Shown piece after piece: positions 1 through 7,418 of a stretch of 38,985 nucleotides of DNA (its first letter is position 1; the number at the start of each line of letters is the position of its first letter). This DNA is from Defluviitaleaceae bacterium (GTDB lineage: Bacteria; Bacillota; Clostridia; Lachnospirales; WQUN01), in assembly GCA_009787785.1 (NCBI GenBank), contig WQSR01000023.1, positions 1 through 38,985 of the forward strand, written 5' to 3'. The notes under the pieces are model-generated. The model ran no database searches, was not told the origin of the DNA, and saw only the letters and a list, made by a program, of their open reading frames with translations. The position numbers and the translations under genes were made by a program.

Positions 1-186
1 AAATTTACCGACCCGCCGCTGACCACCATCAGCATAGATGTGCATGACCTGGGCGTACAGGCGGGTAAATTGCTGGTGAGTATAATCAAGAAGCCCGGTA
101 TGCACGTGCAAAGCTATTCGACCTTGCCCGCCTTGGTGACGCGGGGCTCCTGCCGGAGCCTTGACACCCCTCCCACCGCCCGATAA
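1..186 (+). CDS. LacI-family transcriptional regulator, C-terminal fragment
   Basis: Open from the window edge in frame 1 and ending at TAA 184-186, giving 61 residues. The fragment has the usual end of a LacI/GalR periplasmic-binding-like effector domain: a TTISID strand, a helix with LGVQAGKLL, and the closing ...LVTRGSC motif that matches the conserved LVxRxS near the C terminus of the family. The DNA-binding domain lies outside the window. Family members repress sugar or polyol catabolic genes, and the oxidoreductase just downstream could belong to such a regulon; that link is inference. Only the last sixth of the protein is visible, so ligand and target cannot be judged. Confidence 0.7.
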   Translation, partial: KFTDPPLTTISIDVHDLGVQAGKLLVSIIKKPGMHVQSYSTLPALVTRGSCRSLDTPPTAR

Positions 187-207
187 AATGGGCGGTAGTT
201 TTATTAT

Positions 208-280
208 GTGCCCTTGGCGCAGAGGATAGCGCGTTCGGCTCCGGACCGAAAGGTCACAGGTTCGACTCCTGTAGGGCACA
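208..280 (+). tRNA. tRNA-Arg (anticodon CCG)
   Basis: A full cloverleaf can be drawn. The acceptor stem GTGCCCT (208-214) pairs with AGGGCAC (273-279), with discriminator A280. The D stem is GCGC/GCGC (217-220/229-232) around loop AGAGGATA. The anticodon stem is TTCGG/CCGAA (234-238/246-250) around loop CTCCGGA, giving anticodon CCG. The T stem is ACAGG/CCTGT around TTCGACT. The 3' CCA is not encoded. It reads CGG arginine codons, in keeping with a GC-rich genome. Confidence 0.95.
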
Positions 281-297
281 GGTAGGATGTGGTATAT

Positions 298-1374
298 ATG
301 AAAGACGGCATGAGCTATGCTCCCCAAGGCAAGCCCAACCCGGTGGTTGGGGCCGGGGAGTTTATTTTTGCCGCTGTGGGGCTGGACCATGGGCATATCG
401 GCGGCCAGTGCAACGGTTTAATCGAGGCCGGGGCCACCTTGAAGTGGCTCTATGACCCGGACGAAAAGAAGCTGGCCCATTATATGAAGATGTATCCCGG
501 CGCGAAGGCCGCCCGCAGTGAAGGGGAGGTGCTGGCGGACAGGGAAGTACAGCTGGTGGCCGGGGCGTGTATCCCCGGTGAGCGGTGCGCCTTGGGGATA
601 CGCGTCATGGAAGCGGGGAAGGATTATTTCACCGACAAGGCACCCCTGACCACCCTGGCGCAATTGGCGGATGCCAAGGCGGCGGTGGACAAAACCGGGA
701 AGAAGTACGCGGTCTATTACTCCGAGCGGTTGCACAGCGAGGCGGCGATTTTCGCCGGGGAGCTCATCCGGGACGGAGCCATCGGGAAGGTGGTGCAGAC
801 CATCGGCCTGGGGCCCCATCGCCTCAACGCGGGGAGCAGGCCGGACTGGTTCTTCCGCCGGGAGCAAAACGGCGGCATCTTGTGCGATATCGGGAGCCAC
901 CAAATAGAGCAATTTATGTACTATACCGGTGCCGCCGACGCGGAAATTATGGCGGCCAACATAGAAAATTATGCCAACGGGCACCATCCCGGGATGGACG
1001 ACTTTGGCGATTGCACCCTGCGGGGCGACAATGGGGCCACGGGGTATTTCCGGGTGGATTGGTTCACCCCCGACGGCCTTTCGAGCTGGGGCGACGGGCG
1101 CATGTTCATCATGGGGACGGAGGGCTTCATCGAGCTACGCAAATATGTGGACATCGGCCGGGTTGCCCGGGGCGGGCATCTATTCATCGCCAACGCAAAA
1201 GGCGAGGAATACATCGATGTGGAGGGCCGGGTAGGCTTCCCCTATTTCGGCCAGCTGATTCTGGACTGCCTGAACCGTACGGAAAACGCCATGACCCAGG
1301 CCCACGCATTCAAGGCGGCGGAGCTGTGCGTCAAGGCGCAGATGCTGGCAGAGCAAGCCAAGGGTATAGTATAA
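298..1374 (+). CDS. Gfo/Idh/MocA family NAD(P)-dependent oxidoreductase
   Basis: A 358-residue protein of normal family length. The N-terminal Rossmann region has a VGLDHGHIGGQ glycine-rich turn and an acidic residue after the second strand (YDPDEKK). The catalytic-type EKP segment appears as DKAPLTT, followed by AVYYSERLH. The C-terminal half has the GFOR-fold signature CDIGSHQIEQFMYYTG, with the His expected near the active site. The family oxidises or reduces sugars, inositols or related polyols with NAD(P); the substrate cannot be read here. ATG 298 was preferred because GGTAGG (281-286) lies about 11 nt upstream; GTG 289 is in frame but only 2 nt from that motif. The gene starts 17 nt after the tRNA and may be separately transcribed. 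Confidence 0.85.
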   Translation: MKDGMSYAPQGKPNPVVGAGEFIFAAVGLDHGHIGGQCNGLIEAGATLKWLYDPDEKKLAHYMKMYPGAKAARSEGEVLADREVQLVAGACIPGERCALGIRVMEAGKDYFTDKAPLTTLAQLADAKAAVDKTGKKYAVYYSERLHSEAAIFAGELIRDGAIGKVVQTIGLGPHRLNAGSRPDWFFRREQNGGILCDIGSHQIEQFMYYTGAADAEIMAANIENYANGHHPGMDDFGDCTLRGDNGATGYFRVDWFTPDGLSSWGDGRMFIMGTEGFIELRKYVDIGRVARGGHLFIANAKGEEYIDVEGRVGFPYFGQLILDCLNRTENAMTQAHAFKAAELCVKAQMLAEQAKGIV

Positions 1375-1411
1375 TGAGCTTCTTCCGTACATAAAAAATA
1401 TTTGGACATAA

Positions 1412-1430
1412 ACGATGATGGAATCATCGT
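1412..1430. repeat. short perfect hairpin between oxidoreductase and hemerythrin genes
   Basis: ACGATGAT (1412-1419) and ATCATCGT (1423-1430) form a perfect 8-bp stem with loop GGA. No T tract follows on either strand, so it is a poor intrinsic terminator. It may be an operator or leader hairpin for the hemerythrin/sensor operon that starts at 1503. Confidence 0.4.
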
Positions 1431-1502
1431 GGAAAATTGAAAAGAAACGGACCTTGTTGGCGAGCTGGAAAAGACGGCAGAAAGAATCAGGGGTTGTAGG
1501 CG

Positions 1503-1946
1503 ATGGAATGGAGTCCTAAGTATCTGACCGGCAACGCATTGGTGGACAGCGAGCATGAGCAAATCTTTGCCATGGTCACGGATGTAATCGGCCAAAAATT
1601 CAAGGAACGGGGCGAAAAAATTGAGACGGTTATCAATTTTTTCGTCAGCTACACCCTCCAGCATTTTTCTCATGAATTGAAGCTGATGGAAGATTCCGGC
1701 TACCCGGAAATCCAGGAGCATAAGCGGCAACATGCCGAATATATGGAAAAAGTCAACGCCCTGAAGGCAAAAATCGAGACAGACCCCAACCGGGATATCA
1801 GTGTCGAGGTTGGCGATGTCATTGCGGATTGGCTGGAAAACCATGTGCTGTGTAGCGACAAAAAAATGGCACTCCATTACCGGGACTGGATGAAGGAGGT
1901 AGGCAACGAGGATGGCTTTGGCGCAACAATTTTAATGGGTCTGTAG
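1503..1946 (+). CDS. bacteriohemerythrin
   Basis: A 147-residue single-domain hemerythrin-like protein. All expected di-iron ligands are visible in canonical spacing: H18 (DSEHEQIF), H54 and E58 (HFSHE), H73 and H77 (HKRQH), H114 (ENHV) and D119. The N-terminal EWSPKYLTGN resembles the WxxxYxxGn start of the family. Such proteins bind O2 reversibly and act as oxygen sensors, carriers or scavengers. Only 25 nt separate its stop from the favoured start of the hydrogenase-like sensor kinase, so the two are probably co-transcribed. In an anaerobe that suggests O2 sensing or protection for the Fe-S-rich partner (inference). The ribosome binding site is weak (GTAGG). Confidence 0.93.
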   Translation: MEWSPKYLTGNALVDSEHEQIFAMVTDVIGQKFKERGEKIETVINFFVSYTLQHFSHELKLMEDSGYPEIQEHKRQHAEYMEKVNALKAKIETDPNRDISVEVGDVIADWLENHVLCSDKKMALHYRDWMKEVGNEDGFGATILMGL

Positions 1947-1971
1947 GAGGCGTGTGGTTAGGAGGCAGCAA

Positions 1972-4900
1972 TTGAATCCCAATAAAATCGAAAAGAATTT
2001 AATCTATACGGATGAGAAGAATTGCATTAACTGCAATAAATGTATACACGAGTGCCCTGTGCTGGAAGCCAATGTAGCCCTGGAGGGCGAGGATGGCAAA
2101 TACAGGGTGTACGTCGATGAAAAGAAATGCGTACTGTGCGGAGCCTGTTTGCAAACCTGCGTGCACGGGGTACGGCATTATAAGGATGATTTATACGCGT
2201 TTTTGACGGGGCTGAAGCGGGGCAAGGTTTTTTCCGTGCTGGTGGCACCCTCCTTTTACTTGAATTTTCCCAACGAATATAAACAGATTTTCGGTTATTT
2301 GAAAAGCCTGGGGGTAAAAAGCTTCTACTCGGTGGGCTTCGGCGCGGATATCGCCACCTGGGGATATCTCCAATACATCCAAAGCAACGATACGGTAATA
2401 AAAATTACGTCGCCCTGCCCCACTATTGTACAGCACATAGAAGTGCACCGGCCGGATTTGATACCCAACCTGATACCGGTACACAGCCCCATGATGTGCC
2501 TTGCCATATACCTGAAGAAATATCTGAACATAGAAGAAGACCTTGTTTTCCTGAGCCCCTGCGTGGCGAAGAAGGTGGAAATCGACTCCAGCCGGGGCAA
2601 GGGGCTTATCCAGTACAATGTCACCTTTAAAAAGCTCATGACCCATATCGGAACCGTGGATTTGAACAAGTACCCCCCTTGCGAGGACGAAATGGAATAC
2701 GGCATGGGTACTATGTTCCCCAAGCCGGGCGGACTGAAGGAGAATATCGAATACTACCTGGGGGCAGACGCCGCGGTTATGCAGATAGACGGCTATGATT
2801 GCTACCGGCACATCCAGCATGTCGTAGACAAGCAAGCGAGCACGGGCGAATCCTTTCAGGTTACGATAGACGCGTTGAACTGCGTTGCGGGCTGTATGTC
2901 GGGAACGGGGACAGAGGCGGCCAACCGGATAGACTATTTCACCGCTTACCAATCCACCATCATGCGCAAAAGAAAATTCGGCACCTTGCTGGACCCGGCA
3001 GACCGCCTTGCCCAGCTAAACGAAACCTTCCAGCATTTACATCTGGAGGATTTTTTATGCACATTCGAATCCAAGGCAGACCCGGAGGAACGCGTCATCT
3101 CCCACGCAGAGGTGGAAATTACCTTAGAGCGCGTGCTGGCAAAGAAAACAGAAGCCGATAAAAGCATAGACTGCTCTGTGTGCGGCTACAAAACCTGCCG
3201 CGAAATGGCGAAGGCCATCATCCTGGGCATCAACTATTGCAATGCCTGTATATACTATGTGAAAAATTCCCTGGAAGCGAACCTGCGCCAGTTAAACGAT
3301 GTAAGGCAAAAGCTCACCCGGATTACCACCATAATAGACAACATGCCCATGGGGGCCAATATCTGCGACAAGTTTAACAATGTATTGGACTGCAACCACG
3401 CCGCGGTGGAGCTCTTTGGCCTGAAGGATAAAAACATATACAGGCAAAACTTCACCCAGTTCCTGCCCAAGCTCCAGCCCGACGGGACGGATTCCATGAA
3501 GCTGGCCGAGGACCTGTTCGCCAAGGCGTTAAAGCGGGGATACGCCCGCAAGGAGATGTTGCACCAGGACCTGGACGGGCACGAAATCCCCTGCGACGTC
3601 ACCTTAATTCGCTTCAAATGGCACGACGAGTACCATGTGATGAATTTCATGCGGGATTTGCGCGAGCAATACAAAAACGAGGAACTGATGCGCACCATGG
3701 ACGAAAGGCTCAATGCCATGCTGGACGCGTCACCCATTCTCTGCGCTATCTTCGACGAGCATAGCCGGGGCATTGACGTAAACTACGCCGCAGTCCCCAT
3801 GTTCGGGCTGAAGGATAAACGGGACTATCTCGACCGCTTTTTTGACCTGTGCCCAGAGCATCAGCCCTGCGGCACCCCTACCAGGGAAAAGGTGCCGAAA
3901 ATCGTAGGGGATGCCTTGCGCGACGGGAAAACCTCTTTGGAGTGGATGCATCAGACCCTGGACGGGGAAACCCAGATACCCTGCCAGGTGAAGCTGGAGC
4001 GCGTGCGCCTTGGGGACAAGGAAGTTGTCATCGCCTATGTCCAGGATTTGCGCGAGCAAAAGGAAATGTTCAAGAAGGTGGAGGAGGCGTTGATTAGGGA
4101 GAAGGACGCCAGCGCGGCAAAGACCAAATTCCTCTCCCACATGAGCCACGAAATCCGTACCCCCATGAATGCCGTTTTGGGCATCGCGGAAATGCATTTG
4201 CAAAGGGACGGCCAGTCCCCTGAAGTGGAAGAAGCCTTTTTGCGCATATACACCTCGTCGAATATGCTACTGTCCATCACCAACGATATACTCGACCTCT
4301 CCAGGGTTGAAGCGGGCAAAATGGAAGTGGTGGAGGGGATATACCAGACGGCCAGTATGATTGTTGACGTGGTTCTGCTCAACCTTATCTACAGTGATAC
4401 CAAGAAAATAGATTTCCAGCTCTATGTGGATGAAAACATACCCGCACGGCTTGTGGGCGACGAAATCCGTATAAAGCAAATCATGAACAATCTGCTCACC
4501 AATGCCTTCAAATACACCACGGAAGGCATCGTCGCGCTGACTGTGTCGGTGGAGTATGGCGAAAATGACGATATTACCATGCTCTTCTCCGTAAGGGATA
4601 CGGGGCAGGGCATGACCACAGAGCAGGTGGAATGCCTGTTTGATGAATTTTCCCGCTTCAACGTGGAGCGCAACCGGGCAACGGAGGGCAGTGGCCTGGG
4701 CTTGAGCATCGCCAACCGGCTGGCCAAACTGATGAAGGGGAAAATCTCCGTGGAGAGCGAGCCGGAAAAGGGCAGTACCTTCACCTTGCACCTGCCCCAG
4801 AGGCGGCAGGGCGCGGAGATACTGGGCAAGGAGACCGCAACCCGGTTGCAAAACCTGGAAGGCACCAAGAAAATGGTGAAGAAGTCCGACAAGAAATACC

Positions 4901-5889
4901 GCGAGCCCATGCCCTACGGGCGGGTGCTGGTGGTGGACGATGTGGAATCCAACCTGCATGTGGCCAAAGGGTTCTTGCAAATGTATCAAATCGACGCCGA
5001 GACGGTAAGCAGCGGGATGGCGGCCATCACCAAGGTGGAGGAGGGCAATGAATACGATATTATCTTCATGGACCATACCATGCCCCAGATGGACGGCGTG
5101 GAGGCCACGGAAATTATGCGTGCAATGGGCTACAACCAGCCCATTGTCGCCCTTACCGCCAACGTTTTAAGCGACTTGAAGGATATGTATACGGTGAAGG
5201 GCTTCTCCGGCTTCATAACCAAGCCCATTGACATTGAAAAGCTGGAAGTATTCCTGATTAAGTTTATCTACGACAAGCAACCGCCGGAGGTCATCGCCCG
5301 GGCCAGGACGACCCGTGCCGTAATACAAGCCGACAGAAAGGAAATGAACGAACGCCTGATAAAAGCCTTTATGCGCGATGTGGAAAAAGCCATGAGCGTG
5401 TTGCGCACAATCATGCGCAACGCCACCTTTGACGGAGGGGATTTACGCATATACACCGTCCAGACCCATTCCATGAAAAGCGCGTTGCACAATATAGGGA
5501 AGGTTGAGCTGTCCGAATTGGCGGAAGAGCTGGAAAACGCAGGGCGCGCCAGTGACTTTGAAGTAATACGGGACAAAACACCCGGGTTCATGACCTCCTT
5601 GCGGGCGGTTGTCAACGAGCTGAAGCTACCGGAGGAGCCCGAGGAAAAGCCCACGGACAAAAACGCCGTGGCCTTGCATGGCCAGTTCCAGCTCATATGC
5701 CAAGCCTGTGAAGCCTATGAAATTGAAACCGCCACGGAAATCATCAACACATTGGAAAAGGTAGTTGCATACAAGAGTATTAAAACGGTGTTAAACGATA
5801 TATCGGATTATTTGTTGACCGGCGACTATGACGAGGCCGCAAAGCTGGCCCGGCAGACGGCGGAAGAATTGCTTCGAGGAGGTGGGTGA
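1972..5889 (+). CDS. HydS-like [FeFe]-hydrogenase-domain sensor fused to a hybrid histidine kinase with receiver and Hpt domains
   Basis: A 1305-residue soluble fusion. In order (numbered from TTG 1972): two [4Fe-4S] ferredoxin motifs (C18/21/24/28 and C53/56/59/63); an H-cluster domain (about 85-330) with ligand cysteines in TSPCP (C149), SPCVAKK (C197) and NCVAGC (C304, C308); a further Fe-S motif DCSVCGYKTC (C401, C404, C409, plus C423/C426); two PAS-like regions (about 450-560 and 575-695); HisKA with H726 in SHEIRTP; HATPase with an N box (NNLLTNAFKYT), DTGQGM and GSGLGLS; a receiver with D1034; and Hpt with H1166 in THSMKSA. In the L1 motif the proton-relay Cys of catalytic enzymes is Pro, which suits a sensor rather than a turnover enzyme. 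TTG 1972 has AGGAGG 6 nt upstream; GTG 1954 would add six residues. Known relatives (group C HydS) carry PAS domains; a complete phosphorelay fused on is unusual. The ligand (H2, CO or redox state) is inference. Confidence 0.9.
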   Translation: MNPNKIEKNLIYTDEKNCINCNKCIHECPVLEANVALEGEDGKYRVYVDEKKCVLCGACLQTCVHGVRHYKDDLYAFLTGLKRGKVFSVLVAPSFYLNFPNEYKQIFGYLKSLGVKSFYSVGFGADIATWGYLQYIQSNDTVIKITSPCPTIVQHIEVHRPDLIPNLIPVHSPMMCLAIYLKKYLNIEEDLVFLSPCVAKKVEIDSSRGKGLIQYNVTFKKLMTHIGTVDLNKYPPCEDEMEYGMGTMFPKPGGLKENIEYYLGADAAVMQIDGYDCYRHIQHVVDKQASTGESFQVTIDALNCVAGCMSGTGTEAANRIDYFTAYQSTIMRKRKFGTLLDPADRLAQLNETFQHLHLEDFLCTFESKADPEERVISHAEVEITLERVLAKKTEADKSIDCSVCGYKTCREMAKAIILGINYCNACIYYVKNSLEANLRQLNDVRQKLTRITTIIDNMPMGANICDKFNNVLDCNHAAVELFGLKDKNIYRQNFTQFLPKLQPDGTDSMKLAEDLFAKALKRGYARKEMLHQDLDGHEIPCDVTLIRFKWHDEYHVMNFMRDLREQYKNEELMRTMDERLNAMLDASPILCAIFDEHSRGIDVNYAAVPMFGLKDKRDYLDRFFDLCPEHQPCGTPTREKVPKIVGDALRDGKTSLEWMHQTLDGETQIPCQVKLERVRLGDKEVVIAYVQDLREQKEMFKKVEEALIREKDASAAKTKFLSHMSHEIRTPMNAVLGIAEMHLQRDGQSPEVEEAFLRIYTSSNMLLSITNDILDLSRVEAGKMEVVEGIYQTASMIVDVVLLNLIYSDTKKIDFQLYVDENIPARLVGDEIRIKQIMNNLLTNAFKYTTEGIVALTVSVEYGENDDITMLFSVRDTGQGMTTEQVECLFDEFSRFNVERNRATEGSGLGLSIANRLAKLMKGKISVESEPEKGSTFTLHLPQRRQGAEILGKETATRLQNLEGTKKMVKKSDKKYREPMPYGRVLVVDDVESNLHVAKGFLQMYQIDAETVSSGMAAITKVEEGNEYDIIFMDHTMPQMDGVEATEIMRAMGYNQPIVALTANVLSDLKDMYTVKGFSGFITKPIDIEKLEVFLIKFIYDKQPPEVIARARTTRAVIQADRKEMNERLIKAFMRDVEKAMSVLRTIMRNATFDGGDLRIYTVQTHSMKSALHNIGKVELSELAEELENAGRASDFEVIRDKTPGFMTSLRAVVNELKLPEEPEEKPTDKNAVALHGQFQLICQACEAYEIETATEIINTLEKVVAYKSIKTVLNDISDYLLTGDYDEAAKLARQTAEELLRGGG

Positions 5890-6260
5890 TGGAGCGTATT
5901 GCCCGTAAAACGATTTTTCTGGTGGATGACAACCGGAGCAACCTGGTGCTGGCCAACAACGCCCTCACCGGTGCGTACAAAGTACTGACCTTCGACTCCG
6001 GCGTGAAGATGTTGCGGGTCATCGAAAAAATAACGCCGGACTTAGTCCTGCTGGACGTGGAAATGCCGGAGATGGACGGCTACGCGGTGCTGTCCGAGCT
6101 CAAGGCCAGCCCCCAAACCACAGACATCCCCGTCATCTTCCTCACCGCCTTGACCGACAGCCAAAGCGAAGCCAAGGGACGGGCCATGGGTGCCGTGGAC
6201 TATATCAGAAAACCCTTTTCCCCGGAATCCCTGAACCAGCGGGTTTGCTCGCTAGTTTAA
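5889..6260 (+). CDS. stand-alone response-regulator receiver domain (CheY-like)
   Basis: A 123-residue protein made of one receiver domain with no output domain. Visible residues are the acidic pair D13/D14 (LVDDNRSN), phospho-acceptor D56 (LLDVEMPEMDG), the conserved Thr in FLTALTD and the Lys in YIRKPFSP. ATG 5889 overlaps the stop of the upstream kinase (TGATG), and AGGAGGT at 5877-5883 is well placed, so the two are translationally coupled. It most likely takes phosphate from the Hpt histidine or the kinase and acts through protein contact. It could signal onward or act as a phosphate sink; the partner is unknown. Its last 9 nt overlap the 3' end of the opposing gene. Confidence 0.9.
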   Translation: MERIARKTIFLVDDNRSNLVLANNALTGAYKVLTFDSGVKMLRVIEKITPDLVLLDVEMPEMDGYAVLSELKASPQTTDIPVIFLTALTDSQSEAKGRAMGAVDYIRKPFSPESLNQRVCSLV

Positions 6261-7289
6261 AATGCGGATGGATAATCGAGCGTTGTACGTAGTGATATGG
6301 AGGATAATATAAGGGGCCGCTCCGGCGAGACAGCCCCTTAAATTAATAATAGGTAACTGACCCAATCCAGGCAGAGGCCCTACAAAATTAGTGAGATGTG
6401 TGTTGGTTCCTGGTATAAGAGTCGATACAACAACATTGCTGTTAAGCCGGATAAGACTCACATCGGCACCTGTGCTTGGGTTGAAAGCACTGTTAACAAC
6501 AACACCTAGTGGCGACCCTGAAGCATCTGTAACCGTCGTACCAAATGAAGCGGCTCCCAACCTTAAAAACGATATCCTCCTGCCCATATCAATAACGGTA
6601 GGGCTTCGGGCTTCATTTTCTTCTGTGCTATCTGGCTGACAATATTCATCAGACAGCACAACGCCGGATTCGTAGGATATAGATGGGGGCACAAAACCAA
6701 GAAAAAACGATCTCCCACTTGGTCCAATTCTTAACATATATCTGGGTATGCCCATGAAGTCGAGAATGATATCTACGAACACTAGATATTCATCACGAGC
6801 AAATCTGACGCTAAATCCTGTTTGCAGTGGGTTAGGGCCACTCCAAGAAGCAATTATGGAACTAGGTGCTTCCACACCCATCATGCGATTTTGTTGGGTT
6901 GCCGCCTCTCGTAATATGTTGCCAATTTCCTCCAGCAACGCAAGCCGGGGGTCGTACCCCATTGCAATAACATCATCAAAGTGAAGTTCATTTCGGCTTC
7001 TCCCCGTCACAGTCGTTTCACAAACCGTACCCGTACCAAAGTTTGTTATGACATCAATAAAATAAGGGTGAAAATGTAGGTTCTCTGGCAATCGGGAGGC
7101 AGAACCTAACGGGTGTGCTTTATCGCGTTGAATAATTAAATCATGTACAATTGACATCAATTCATCAACGTCCCGGTCGGCCTCTATTATGTGGGTTGCA
7201 TAAACTGCTATGGCACTTACGCATAACAGTGTAACCGCCATAAACATAGTCAGCACGCATTTTGGTAAAAGATGATTTACACATTTCAT
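6252..7289 (-). CDS. secreted protein of unknown function; possibly a truncated serine-protease-like protein
   Basis: A 345-residue protein starting at ATG 7289, with GAGGAGG 8 nt upstream. It has a signal peptide (basic MKCVNHLLPK, hydrophobic core LTMFMAVTLLCVSAIAV, then YATH). The middle part is not recognised. The last 110 residues (GRRISFLRLG..SFGTTVTD..GVVVNSAF..ADVSLIRLNS) faintly resemble the first barrel of chymotrypsin-like proteases, with ADVSLIRL where the catalytic Asp strand would be. The His position reads NSAF, and the frame stops before any GxSG motif. If the resemblance is real, the protein is inactive and C-terminally lost. It converges on the receiver gene with a 9-nt overlap and is more AT-rich than its neighbours. 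The fold assignment is weak; the open frame and signal peptide are clear. Confidence 0.55.
   Translation of the reverse strand: MKCVNHLLPKCVLTMFMAVTLLCVSAIAVYATHIIEADRDVDELMSIVHDLIIQRDKAHPLGSASRLPENLHFHPYFIDVITNFGTGTVCETTVTGRSRNELHFDDVIAMGYDPRLALLEEIGNILREAATQQNRMMGVEAPSSIIASWSGPNPLQTGFSVRFARDEYLVFVDIILDFMGIPRYMLRIGPSGRSFFLGFVPPSISYESGVVLSDEYCQPDSTEENEARSPTVIDMGRRISFLRLGAASFGTTVTDASGSPLGVVVNSAFNPSTGADVSLIRLNSNVVVSTLIPGTNTHLTNFVGPLPGLGQLPIINLRGCLAGAAPYIILHITTYNARLSIRILN
6310..6340. other. GC-rich hairpin downstream of the sensor operon
   Basis: TAAGGGGC (6310-6317) pairs with GCCCCTTA (6333-6340), with an inner CGC/GCG stem. It lies 50 nt after the receiver stop, where a terminator would be expected, but no clear T run follows on the + strand and only an AT-rich stretch on the - strand. 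It sits inside the 3' end of the opposing reading frame, whose last residues (LRGCLAGAAPY) are read from it. That suggests the frame now runs through former terminator sequence. Confidence 0.4.
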
Positions 7290-7356
7290 AATTTTATCCT
7301 CCTCGAAATTTGTAACCTCAAGGTGCACGCGTGTTTTCACCCGGGGTGATGGTGGG

Positions 7357-7386
7357 AGCATAACGTGGATTTACTGCGTCTGTAAA
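7357..7386 (-). promoter_or_regulatory. possible promoter of the secreted-protein gene
   Basis: On the - strand TTTACA (7386-7381) is followed after 18 nt by TATGCT (7362-7357), about 70 nt upstream of ATG 7289. The match to the sigma-A consensus is moderate. Confidence 0.35.
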
Positions 7387-7418
7387 GCCTCCGAAAATCA
7401 TTACATGCGTGTCCCGCG

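Noticed and set aside
1972..5889. Catalytic [FeFe] hydrogenase
   Set aside because: The relay Cys is Pro, the L2 and L3 Met positions are changed, and the protein continues into a kinase; a sensory role fits better.
6310..6340. Firm terminator call for the sensor operon
   Set aside because: The stem is good but no U run follows on the + strand, so it is listed only as a hairpin.
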